Assembly: GCA_026999335.1 (NCBI GenBank)
Contig: JALTPW010000673.1
Coordinates: 1 to 9,292, forward strand
From: Chromatiales bacterium
Lineage (GTDB): Bacteria; Pseudomonadota; Gammaproteobacteria; SZUA-152
Direction: 5' to 3'
Length of the DNA: 9,292 bases
Positions 1-5,494 of the stretch are shown piece after piece. A program made the translations under genes and the position numbers. How positions within the stretch are numbered: position 1 is the first letter of the stretch; every line of letters begins with the position of its first letter. The notes beneath the pieces are model-generated. The model was not told the origin of the DNA, ran no database searches, and saw only the letters and a list, made by a program, of their open reading frames with translations.

Positions 1-2
1 CT

Positions 3-287
3 GGACTTCTCGGAGCCTACAACGGATTCTTGATGTATGAGTATTCCAAGATTCCAGTCTATAGTGCTGGAGGTAAAACCCTTGCGAACTGTCTAATTGT
101 AGGCTCTCAGGCTGCAGCTGTTGCGTTTGGACAGGCTGGTGGGGACTTTGCTATCAATTGGTATGAGGAAATGGATGATAGAGGGAATCAGCTCGTCGTG
201 ACAGGTTCAACGATAATGGGAATCAAGAAGGTCAGGTTTAACGGAAAGGACTTTGGTGCACTCAGCCTGTTCGTTGATATATCCTAA
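3..287 (+). CDS. Major capsid protein, N4-gp56-like family (C-terminal part; 5' end outside window)
   Basis: This is the C-terminal 94 residues of a phage major capsid protein, the subunit that builds the icosahedral shell. The frame is open to the window's left edge: codons from base 3 read GLLGAYNGFLMYEYSKIPVY, so the TTG at 30 is an internal leucine and not a start. The tail contains a GxYNG segment, then 'IPVY', a 'LIVGSQAAAVAFGQ' stretch, and the ending 'GIKKVRFNGKDFGALSLF'. That order matches the end of N4-gp56-type (DUF4043) capsid proteins, which typically finish with a G.KK..FN..DFG motif followed by a short beta strand. The family call is from memory of the pattern, not a search. 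It heads a + strand run of structural genes, and a strong AGGAGGT follows its TAA stop for the next gene. It contains one cysteine in the visible part. Confidence 0.72.
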   Translation, partial: GLLGAYNGFLMYEYSKIPVYSAGGKTLANCLIVGSQAAAVAFGQAGGDFAINWYEEMDDRGNQLVVTGSTIMGIKKVRFNGKDFGALSLFVDIS

Positions 288-304
288 TTTAGGAGGTAGG
301 TGAG

Positions 305-688
305 ATGGCAGTCAAGTATGGTGGATCTTATGATGTTAACTCTTCCCTTATGGCTTCGGTGGCGGTGACTGCCACCAGAGGCTCTTACACTGTTGATGAG
401 TCCGAAGTGGTTAACGATGTAATTCTCCTTAGAAAGGTTCCAGAAGGAGCTGAGTTTGTTGCAGTCATCACAGCCAAAGGCGGGGCTATAGATGGTGATG
501 TAGTTCTTGCAAGGGCGGATGGAACTATCCTTACTACTCTTGCCTCAGGACTCGGTGGAGCAGCTCAAGCCTCTGGAAGGGCTCCCGAAGAGTGCTATTT
601 GGCTGTGAAGGTTACCACTGCACCAGCTGCTGGAGACGCAGGTAATACAGTGTCGTGCACTGCCTTCTATCAGTATGGAGCACCCTGA
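305..688 (+). CDS. Small beta-rich virion protein, possible capsid decoration protein
   Basis: A 127-residue protein directly downstream of the major capsid gene. I do not recognise it with certainty. The sequence is rich in Val, Thr, Ala and Gly and alternates hydrophobic and polar residues, as in beta sandwiches. A central segment 'VVNDVILLRKVPEGAEFVAVI' (residues 35-55) is followed by an Asp/Gly-rich stretch (58-72) and by a final strand pair around 'YLAVKVTTAPAAG' and 'VSCTAFYQYG'. No signal peptide, membrane segment or coiled coil is seen. ATG at 305 follows AGGAGGT (291-297) with a 7-base spacer, so the start is secure. Small beta-rich proteins encoded just after the capsid gene are often head decoration or head-fibre proteins; that role here is inference from position and composition. 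Its TGA stop (686-688) is the first three bases of the repeated element that precedes the next gene. Confidence 0.85.
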   Translation: MAVKYGGSYDVNSSLMASVAVTATRGSYTVDESEVVNDVILLRKVPEGAEFVAVITAKGGAIDGDVVLARADGTILTTLASGLGGAAQASGRAPEECYLAVKVTTAPAAGDAGNTVSCTAFYQYGAP

Positions 689-721
689 CCTGGAAATGTT
701 TAACCGTTTAACATTGGGAGG
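686..721 (+). promoter_or_regulatory. Repeated 36-bp dyad element, copy 1 (candidate promoter, operator or mRNA control site)
   Basis: The segment is 33/36 identical to 4836-4871 and includes 22 identical consecutive bases (694-715). The core 695-715 is a hyphenated dyad: outer arms AATGTT and AACATT, one unpaired T on each side (701 and 709), inner arms AAC and GTT, and a central C (705). Thus 18 of 21 positions are symmetric. It also contains GTTTAAC twice in direct order, 8 bases apart. One base separates the dyad from the GGAGG ribosome site (717-721) of the 728 gene, and the element's first three bases are the TGA of the preceding gene. No sigma-70 type -35/-10 pair is evident. It may be a phage promoter or a dimer-bound operator, or act as RNA beside the ribosome site. 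The RNA hairpin would be weak (6 outer pairs around a 9-base loop), so I favour a DNA role. Confidence 0.6.
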
Positions 722-727
722 CTGTTC

Positions 728-1351
728 ATGGCTACCTATGCACAGCTCATAGCAGACTTAGAGTATGAAGCTGAAAGACTTCCTGATAACATTGCTTTCC
801 TAATCAGGGAAGTTGAACAGGAGCTCTGGCAACAGCTTTATTTCTGTGCTCCTGAACAAACCTATTCTGTAACCGTGACAGCAGGTAGTCAGACAGCCTC
901 CCTCCCAACGACCTACAGAGACTTTATGCAGATTAAGTCCGTCATTGATCCCTATGGTAAGTCTCTTAGGAGAACCTCCAAATCACAGTTCAACCGACTC
1001 AAACTCCAAGACTCAGTTCCTGAGCTCTACATCTTCTCTTGGGAGCCTTTTGAGCCACAGATCTCGGTCTGGAAGACCCCAGCCCAAGACTCACAACTTC
1101 TTCTCGTAGTCTACGAGAAAGAGTCCCCAATCCAAGATGGTGATGATGAAACCACAAAGTTCTTTCTTGGAGAAGGCTATAACGTTCTGAAGTATGGAGT
1201 CCTTTACAAGCGGATTTTTCATCCTGATAAGTGGGAGATTTGGAGGACGAGGTTTTCAGAAGCGTTTCTTGATTTAGTCGCAGCCAAATCTCGCCAGAGG
1301 CTTTCTCTGGCAGGAGGTAGTCCAATTGTCCCCAGATACAGTGATCAATGA
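728..1351 (+). CDS. Head-to-tail adaptor protein, SU10/P22 gp4-like
   Basis: A 207-residue protein that probably binds below the portal and links the head to the tail. Residues 1-40 form an alpha-helical N-terminus ('YAQLIADLEYEAERLP'). Next come beta strands with 'YSVTVTAGSQTASLPTTYRDFMQI' (46-69), where an aromatic-Asp segment follows 'SLPTTY', and a 'VIDPYGKSLRR' turn. The segment 'PELYIFSWE' (98-106), an 'ISVWKTP' strand (112-118) and 'LLLVVYEKES' (124-133) follow. A C-terminal helical part (150-190) contains 'YKRIFHPDKWEIWRTRF'. This order ('LP..Y..' then P.LY then V.P-type strand then L.V.Y) is what I recall for phage adaptor proteins of short-tailed phages. ATG at 728 has GGAGG at 717-721 with a 6-base spacer. 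The gene overlaps the next one by 26 bases, and the pair looks homologous. The role is inferred from pattern and position between capsid and nozzle genes. Confidence 0.7.
   Translation: MATYAQLIADLEYEAERLPDNIAFLIREVEQELWQQLYFCAPEQTYSVTVTAGSQTASLPTTYRDFMQIKSVIDPYGKSLRRTSKSQFNRLKLQDSVPELYIFSWEPFEPQISVWKTPAQDSQLLLVVYEKESPIQDGDDETTKFFLGEGYNVLKYGVLYKRIFHPDKWEIWRTRFSEAFLDLVAAKSRQRLSLAGGSPIVPRYSDQ
1312..1328 (+). promoter_or_regulatory. Ribosome binding site that decides a TTG start
   Basis: AGGAGGT at 1312-1318 lies inside the end of the upstream gene and is 7 bases from TTG at 1326-1328. No ATG or GTG at a comparable spacing gives the same frame, so this is the best start for the 1326 gene and explains the 26-base overlap. 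Confidence 0.8.
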
Positions 1352-1889
1352 GGTTTTAACTGAGTTTGGTCAGTTTGTGGGTCAGAGGGAGAAGGTAGAG
1401 GAGCTGTTCTGGAATGCAGTATGGGAAGTAGAAGCCACTCTTAGACCTCCTCATACTCAGTCCGTAGCTGACCTCTCTGTCACAGACGCAGGAACTCATG
1501 GCGAAATAGATGTCTCTACAGTGGCGGATATTTATGACATCCTCGCTGTCCTCAATGGATCCACCAAGCTTGCCAGAGTGTCCCTACATGGGATTACACA
1601 GCAGCCAGCATGGGTTCCTACAGCTTCCCTATGGGCGTATGACCCAGACGCTAAGAAGATAATAATCAACAAAGGTTCTGCACTATTACCATCTACTCTT
1701 ACAGTCGTCTACTCTGGTAGGAGCTCCCAAGTTGGATCCGCAGTAGAGCTTCCCTGGTTGGCTGGCATATATCCGCAAGTTCTGTTCCTTCTCAGGCTCA
1801 GACTCGCAGAACTGTCTGGAGATACTACTAAAATACAGGAGCTTCTTGCAAGTAAAGACGCAGTTATACTTGGCAGGAATAGATCCTAA
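1326..1889 (+). CDS. Second adaptor-like head-tail connector or head-closure protein
   Basis: A 187-residue protein starting at TTG, supported by a strong ribosome site inside the upstream gene. Layout: an N-terminal helix (5-38, 'VINEVLTEFGQFVGQREKVEELFWNAVWEVE' in pieces), beta strands with 'SVTDAGTHGEIDVSTVADIYDILAVL' across 51-76, 'KLARVSLHGITQQP' (81-94), a 'KIIINKG' strand (111-117), 'LTVVYSGRSS' (125-134), then a C-terminal helix 'YPQVLFLLRLRLAELSGD' (149-166). This parallels the preceding adaptor, including VVY at residues 127-129 in both proteins, so it is probably a diverged duplicate of the same fold. A second ring protein between adaptor and nozzle fits the gene order. It has no cysteine. 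TAA at 1887-1889 overlaps the next ATG as TAATG, indicating translational coupling. The exact role (closure, second adaptor or tail-completion) is inference. Confidence 0.65.
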   Translation: MSPDTVINEVLTEFGQFVGQREKVEELFWNAVWEVEATLRPPHTQSVADLSVTDAGTHGEIDVSTVADIYDILAVLNGSTKLARVSLHGITQQPAWVPTASLWAYDPDAKKIIINKGSALLPSTLTVVYSGRSSQVGSAVELPWLAGIYPQVLFLLRLRLAELSGDTTKIQELLASKDAVILGRNRS

Positions 1890-3943
1890 TGGAAGAGCTT
1901 AGAGTCCCTTGTCCCTCTGGCTTGAGAACGCGCTACCTAAAGGACTATACTACCAATCAACTACTCTATGCAGTCAACTGTATGCCAGCCTCAGCTCAGG
2001 GAGGACTCTACCTGTGGAGACCACAGTTAGATCCGAACCAGGCTGTTAGGGCTGTTGATTCGGCTCATAAAGTCTTTGATACTTGCAGGTTCAGGGACGG
2101 GATAGCTGTAGTTCACGGAGATACCTCACAGAACAAACTTATGCTGACTTTAGTCAGAAAGAACGCAACAGGGCTTTATGTTCCAGACTCTAAGTGGTTA
2201 AGTCCTTTTAAACAGGCAAACATAAAAGAAGTTACGGTGGTCCAGGCTGCACATTCGCTAATTGCGATAGCAACGGACTATTATGGGCTGATCTTCGCAG
2301 AAGTGGATGATGATTTCCAGATAACGGATTGGTATATTGGAGGAGGCTTGATCTCTGGTGGGAGTATCGGCTCTGCTACATCCGTAACCGTTACAGGTGC
2401 GAGAGTCGTCGTAATCGATGACCTCAGATGGTCAGGTTTAGACCTAAGTAGTTCCGATGCGCTGCCTGTGTATATATCCACAGTAACATACTATTGTGCT
2501 ATACGTAACGGAACGGTCAACCAATACGAGGTTTATGTTGAATTTGCAGACGAGAATAATATTAGAGATGTGCTACCAGAGAGATACTCAGCATTGCCAT
2601 TAGCTAATTCGCCTTGGGATTCCATGAGAAAGGCTGTTCCTATAGAATTTTCATTGAACAGGAAGGTCAACTTGCTTCACTCTTCTAACACTGTGGGGGT
2701 AATGAGGCTCTATTTATACCTTGATAATAAAAGCACTACCAATAGTGAGACTCTCTATATAGCCAAGTATGAGTCAGGTGCTAATGGGCTTCCTCACTAC
2801 ATAAAACATACAGCGTTTCATAGGACTACTCGAGTCTTTTCTATAGGAGGTATACCTGTCTGTAACACTACAAGTTATATTCACAGCTTTTCTGCCAAGT
2901 TATCTAAGATAGGTAAGGTAGGAGCCTCCAGCTCCTACCTAGTAGCTCCTTCTACCGAAGACGCTGTAGCCATAGGAGATCCCGTCTCTCTAAAGTTCAC
3001 AAACGAAGTTCCTCTTCAAGGCAAAGTTACAGACATCCGGGTCTCAGGCTCCACAGCTATAGTCTCTACAACCGCAGAATCTTATGCAGTTCCTCTTCAG
3101 GAAGGAGCTATAGCTCCTACTGTCATACTTCCATCCTCCTATGACAGAGCTATTCAAACCACCTCTGGAGTCTTCATCCTTTTCAAGGGCAGAATCTTCA
3201 GAGTCATTCAGAATTCAGGAATTGAAATAACTTCCACCGTTGAGTCCTATGACGCAGATGATATGACTTACATAGACGATTACGGAATCCTCCTTCTGAC
3301 AAGAGATGGCTCTGAAGAGATGCTCGCTTACGCAGAAGCTCAAGGAAAGTGGGTCTATTGGAGATTTGACGAAATAGGAGGTGGAGTCAGAGCTATTGAA
3401 TACAATGACGGCATTCTCTTATGCTCCGATGGAATGGCTTACAGGCTCAGTCACGAACAGTTAGACACGTCCTACGAGACTGCTCTTTATGTCCTCACCG
3501 AGCCTCTCTCCAACTTACAGAAATTTGCTGTTCAGGCTCTTGAACTTGAGGGAGATTTATTTGTCTCCGACGAGCAGAATGCAAAGATTTCAGTAACAAG
3601 TTTTGCTGACAATCAATCAGCATATTTAGTTCAGCAACTCGGGACTCCTTGGTGGAATACTCCACCATTTCATGCTTTTAGTGCAGGAGGAACCTCAGGA
3701 CAGCATACAGGAGCGAATCCTGTTACTACAGAGCCTTTTCAGGGACAGCCCACGATCTTTACTGCCGAACTACAGGGCATTGATTTAGGAAGCACGGTTT
3801 ACCAGACTGGCTCAGTCTTTCCCACAGGCAGAAGATTCCTTATAGGAATCAATATAGGAAAGAACGAGAAGAAGAGTCATTGGAACTTGCTGTTAGGATT
3901 TAAGCTCTATGGAAAGACTATAGGCAGTAGTCTTGTCGGTTAG
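1889..3943 (+). CDS. Probable beta-propeller tail hub/nozzle protein (P22 gp10-like position)
   Basis: A 684-residue protein, the largest complete gene here. It is mostly predicted beta strand with repeated short strand-turn units ('FDTCRFRDGIAVVHGD', 'SLIAIATDYYGLIFAEV', 'GVFILFKGRIFRVI', 'YIDDYGILLLTRDGSEEMLAY', 'RAIEYNDGILLCSDGMAYRL'), as in propeller blades. A Gly/Ser-rich stretch (151-162) precedes a section (about 192-331) coded by distinctly more AT-rich DNA, possibly an inserted domain. The end 'HWNLLLGFKLYGKTIG' (667-682) resembles the closing strand of nozzle proteins. There is no signal peptide or membrane helix. Six cysteines are present. ATG at 1889 overlaps the previous stop; the local ribosome site is weak (AGGA at 1875-1878), so translation is probably coupled. 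The TAG stop runs into AGGAGG for the next gene. Following two adaptors, a podovirus nozzle or tail-stabilisation role is likely. A receptor-binding or fibre role is the alternative. Confidence 0.6.
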   Translation: MEELRVPCPSGLRTRYLKDYTTNQLLYAVNCMPASAQGGLYLWRPQLDPNQAVRAVDSAHKVFDTCRFRDGIAVVHGDTSQNKLMLTLVRKNATGLYVPDSKWLSPFKQANIKEVTVVQAAHSLIAIATDYYGLIFAEVDDDFQITDWYIGGGLISGGSIGSATSVTVTGARVVVIDDLRWSGLDLSSSDALPVYISTVTYYCAIRNGTVNQYEVYVEFADENNIRDVLPERYSALPLANSPWDSMRKAVPIEFSLNRKVNLLHSSNTVGVMRLYLYLDNKSTTNSETLYIAKYESGANGLPHYIKHTAFHRTTRVFSIGGIPVCNTTSYIHSFSAKLSKIGKVGASSSYLVAPSTEDAVAIGDPVSLKFTNEVPLQGKVTDIRVSGSTAIVSTTAESYAVPLQEGAIAPTVILPSSYDRAIQTTSGVFILFKGRIFRVIQNSGIEITSTVESYDADDMTYIDDYGILLLTRDGSEEMLAYAEAQGKWVYWRFDEIGGGVRAIEYNDGILLCSDGMAYRLSHEQLDTSYETALYVLTEPLSNLQKFAVQALELEGDLFVSDEQNAKISVTSFADNQSAYLVQQLGTPWWNTPPFHAFSAGGTSGQHTGANPVTTEPFQGQPTIFTAELQGIDLGSTVYQTGSVFPTGRRFLIGINIGKNEKKSHWNLLLGFKLYGKTIGSSLVG
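2916..2940 (+). other. Perfect 10-bp inverted repeat with 5-base loop inside the nozzle gene
   Basis: AGGTAGGAGC (2916-2925) and its exact reverse complement GCTCCTACCT (2931-2940) flank the loop CTCCA. The RNA would form a firm stem-loop. No T-run follows, so it does not look like an intrinsic terminator. It lies within codons 343-351 of the nozzle gene, just after the AT-rich section. Confidence 0.55.
3103..3118. other. Perfect 16-bp palindrome inside the nozzle gene
   Basis: AGGAGCTA followed immediately by TAGCTCCT, with no spacer. It shares the AGGAGC/GCTCCT arms with the hairpin at 2916-2940. It lies within coding sequence, so it could be chance arising from Gly-Ala and Ala-Pro codons, or a protein-binding site. 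Confidence 0.5.
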
Positions 3944-3955
3944 GAGGTTGCGGAT

Positions 3956-4183
3956 ATGCAGGCTGGTTACGAGCTCTTAGCTTTGGTTCTCGGAGTTGTG
4001 GTGGCTAATGAGTTTATCAGGTTCGGGTTTAAACAGATGATCGGAACTCGCTATGACAGATTGAATGGAATCAAGAAGGACATAGACGAAATCAAAAAGG
4101 ATGTGCATGACATAAAGAAGATTATGCTCAAGTGGTCTATGGAGGGAAAGATGAATCCCTCTGATATGCATGATGTTCTTTAG
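3956..4183 (+). CDS. Small membrane protein with N-terminal helix and heptad coiled coil
   Basis: A 75-residue protein that I do not recognise. Residues 5-20 ('YELLALVLGVVVANEF') are a plausible membrane helix, followed by basic residues (22, 26, 32). Residues 39-57 form three tandem heptads: IKKDIDE, IKKDVHD, IKKIMLK. Hydrophobic a/d positions fall at 39, 43, 46, 50, 53 and 57, so the protein probably oligomerises as a coiled coil. The DNA of this part (4070-4132) is a diverged 21-base tandem repeat. ATG at 3956 has AGGAGGT (3942-3948) that overlaps the previous TAG stop, with a 7-base spacer. No cysteine. The gene sits between the nozzle and ejection genes. It could be a small virion or ejection component or a holin/spanin-like lysis protein. 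The single helix with a cytoplasmic or periplasmic coiled coil fits either, and I cannot choose. Confidence 0.8.
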   Translation: MQAGYELLALVLGVVVANEFIRFGFKQMIGTRYDRLNGIKKDIDEIKKDVHDIKKIMLKWSMEGKMNPSDMHDVL

Positions 4184-4194
4184 GAGGCTGTGAG

Positions 4195-4818
4195 ATGGGC
4201 TTTGTTGAAGACCTCTTCAGAGGCGGAGAAGAGCTCTTGAGAGGTGGATTTGGGAACAGGAAGAAGGGCGATGATCTTGCTGATTGGATCACTGGAAGGA
4301 AGAAGTTTGAAGATCCTATGCAGAAGCGTAAGGAGGAGCTTGAGGAGAAGGAGGAGCGAGTTAGGGAAAGGGCTCTTGAGAGACTTCAGGAAGCGAGAGA
4401 GCGTGTGGAGAAAGCAACGAAGCTGGCTCTTGGGCAGCTCCAAGTCCAGCAGCAAGTCGGAACAAGGCTTGCTCAAAGAGCGGCTGCGGTTAGAGGTCTT
4501 TCTGCTGGAGGCTTAGGCGAAGTCCTTCAGCAGTTTCAGGAATCTATTGGCAGAAATATAATGGGCTTACAGCAACAGGAGCAGGAGGCTTTAGCTCGTT
4601 TAGCTGCAATGGAGGCAGATGTTGAGGCTAATATTCCCATTCAATTTGAGCAACTCTGGAATCAGCTTTTGTCTGTGGAAGCTCAAATGATGCAGGCTCG
4701 GGCAGCACTGATGCAGGCTCAGCCACCTTCCATATTTGACAGGATGATTGGAGTAGGAAGCTCGCTGTTAGGCTTTTATTTGCTTAGCACAGGCAATCCC
4801 GCTGGCTTAGCTTTTTAA
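4195..4818 (+). CDS. Internal virion (DNA ejection) protein, T7 gp14-like
   Basis: A 207-residue, almost wholly helical protein. The N-terminus is amphipathic and Gly-rich (1-20, 'FVEDLFRGGEELLRGGFG'). Residues 41-98 form a strongly charged coiled coil ('KEELEEKEERVRERALERL'), then 'QRAAAVRGLSAGGLGEVLQQ' (94-113). A Gln-rich helix follows (114-176), and a hydrophobic C-terminal segment (184-207, 'MIGVGSSLLGFYLLSTG') could insert in a membrane. The pattern of a helical rod with an R-A-A-x-x-G-x-S-x-G centre and a hydrophobic end, at about 200 residues, resembles T7 gp14, which is packed in the capsid and then expelled into the host envelope. The assignment rests on length, pattern and neighbours, not on a search. 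ATG at 4195 has AGGAGG (4182-4187) overlapping the previous TAG, with a 7-base spacer. No cysteine. Frame-shifted open frames across this gene are shadows of its biased codons. Confidence 0.6.
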   Translation: MGFVEDLFRGGEELLRGGFGNRKKGDDLADWITGRKKFEDPMQKRKEELEEKEERVRERALERLQEARERVEKATKLALGQLQVQQQVGTRLAQRAAAVRGLSAGGLGEVLQQFQESIGRNIMGLQQQEQEALARLAAMEADVEANIPIQFEQLWNQLLSVEAQMMQARAALMQAQPPSIFDRMIGVGSSLLGFYLLSTGNPAGLAF

Positions 4819-4819
4819 T

Positions 4820-4825
4820 GGGAGG
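4820..4825 (+). promoter_or_regulatory. Orphan ribosome-site-like GGGAGG
   Basis: GGGAGG follows the TAA stop at 4816-4818, but no gene starts at the right distance. GGAGGCAGTG (4821-4830) is identical to the real start signal at 5483-5492. GTG at 4828 or 4835 would encode only 5 or 8 codons. It may be the relic of an older start region displaced when the 36-bp element and a new ribosome site were placed before the 4880 gene, or a leader-peptide site. Confidence 0.4.
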
Positions 4826-4835
4826 CAGTGGAAAG

Positions 4836-4871
4836 TGATCTGTAAATGTTTAACCGTTTAACATTTGGAGG
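4836..4871 (+). promoter_or_regulatory. Repeated 36-bp dyad element, copy 2 (candidate promoter, operator or mRNA control site)
   Basis: This is the second copy of the element at 686-721. Differences are C to T at 4839, G to T at 4843 and G to T at 4866; bases 4844-4865 are identical to copy 1. Here the dyad gains one more outer pair (A4844 with T4866), giving seven-base arms. GGAGG at 4867-4871 is the ribosome site for the ATG at 4880. This copy is in the longest intergenic gap of the window (4819-4879), just before the second ejection gene, so the copies stand 4150 bases apart at two internal gene boundaries. Confidence 0.6.
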
Positions 4872-4879
4872 TAGTTGAA

Positions 4880-5482
4880 ATGCCACCTTTAGCTTGGATA
4901 GCCTTAGGGTTGATGGTTCTGGGAAATTTAGGCCCTGCTGGTTCAGCCCGAACCAGAGAGGCTGCCCTAAGAGCCCAGACTCAAATGCTCGGAGCTGCCT
5001 TAAACTTCAAGCTTGGGCAACAGAGACTTGAACTGCAGAAGAAAGCTCTTGAGCTTGAGTTTCTAAAGGCTAAGTTCATGTATGACGCCTTTATGAAGCT
5101 TGGACAGAAAAAGGATGCAGACGCAAGAGAGCTTGTAGAGGAACTTAATAGACAGTCTCAGCAACAGAGTATCCAGATTCAACAGGAATCCCAAACAAAG
5201 ACCTCTCCTCAGGCTGCTCAGCCAGGACTTCAACCTGTTCAGATGCCGAAGCCACAGAACGAAGAACAGGAATCCTCAATACAGTCCCTTGAAGACCTTG
5301 CAAAGATGACTCCATTCAAAGAGATCGGTCAGATAATCCTTCGCTCTGCAGAACAAACGGAAAATCTCATCAGTGGATTCTTCCGCTTCTGGCTGAACTC
5401 AAGACAGCCTCAAAAACCGAGGAAAGAGTTCAATCCCTTCGTCTTTGAAGAGGGAGAGATTCCAATTATTTCTGCTCCCTAA
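4880..5482 (+). CDS. Probable internal virion or ejection protein with N-terminal hydrophobic helix
   Basis: A 200-residue protein not recognised by name. The start is ATG 4880, with GGAGG at 4867-4871 and an 8-base spacer. The longer frame from TTG 4865 would make the ribosome site part of the coding region and is not credible. Residues 2-21 ('PPLAWIALGLMVLGNLGPAG') are hydrophobic and Gly-rich. Residues 24-106 form a long helix or coiled coil with 'LGQQRLELQKKALELEFLKAKF' spanning 45-66 in part. Residues 91-130 are Gln/Pro-rich and probably flexible. A C-terminal helical piece (136-175) ends in a basic patch and an acidic 'FVFEEGEIP' tail. No cysteine. Size, hydrophobic end and Gln content resemble the preceding gene and small podovirus ejection proteins. 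TAA 5480-5482 runs directly into GGAGG for the next gene. Confidence 0.75.
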   Translation: MPPLAWIALGLMVLGNLGPAGSARTREAALRAQTQMLGAALNFKLGQQRLELQKKALELEFLKAKFMYDAFMKLGQKKDADARELVEELNRQSQQQSIQIQQESQTKTSPQAAQPGLQPVQMPKPQNEEQESSIQSLEDLAKMTPFKEIGQIILRSAEQTENLISGFFRFWLNSRQPQKPRKEFNPFVFEEGEIPIISAP

Positions 5483-5494
5483 GGAGGCAGTGCT

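Noticed and set aside
30..32. TTG 30 as a true start giving an 85-residue protein
   Set aside because: The frame is open to the window edge and the upstream residues continue the capsid family pattern.
999..1325. 108-codon open frame on the - strand
   Set aside because: It is opposite the first adaptor gene, has low-complexity residues and no credible start signal.
4027..4034. GTTTAAAC palindrome as a third copy of the dyad element
   Set aside because: Only the short AT core is similar. The flanks do not match, and it is inside the small membrane protein gene.
4180..4516. Open frames on both strands within the 4195 gene (- 4180-4476 and + 4244-4516)
   Set aside because: Their Leu/Ser- and Arg-rich translations mirror the Glu/Arg/Gln coiled coil of the real gene, which has a clear ribosome site.
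4795..4820. Possible terminator ending in a T-run (CTTTTTAA) at the end of the 4195 gene
   Set aside because: Only a three-base stem could be found before the T-run, and the bases are coding for the last residues of the protein.
4865..4879. TTG 4865 as start of the second ejection gene
   Set aside because: It would place GGAGG (4867-4871) inside the gene with no ribosome site before it. ATG 4880 has ideal spacing.
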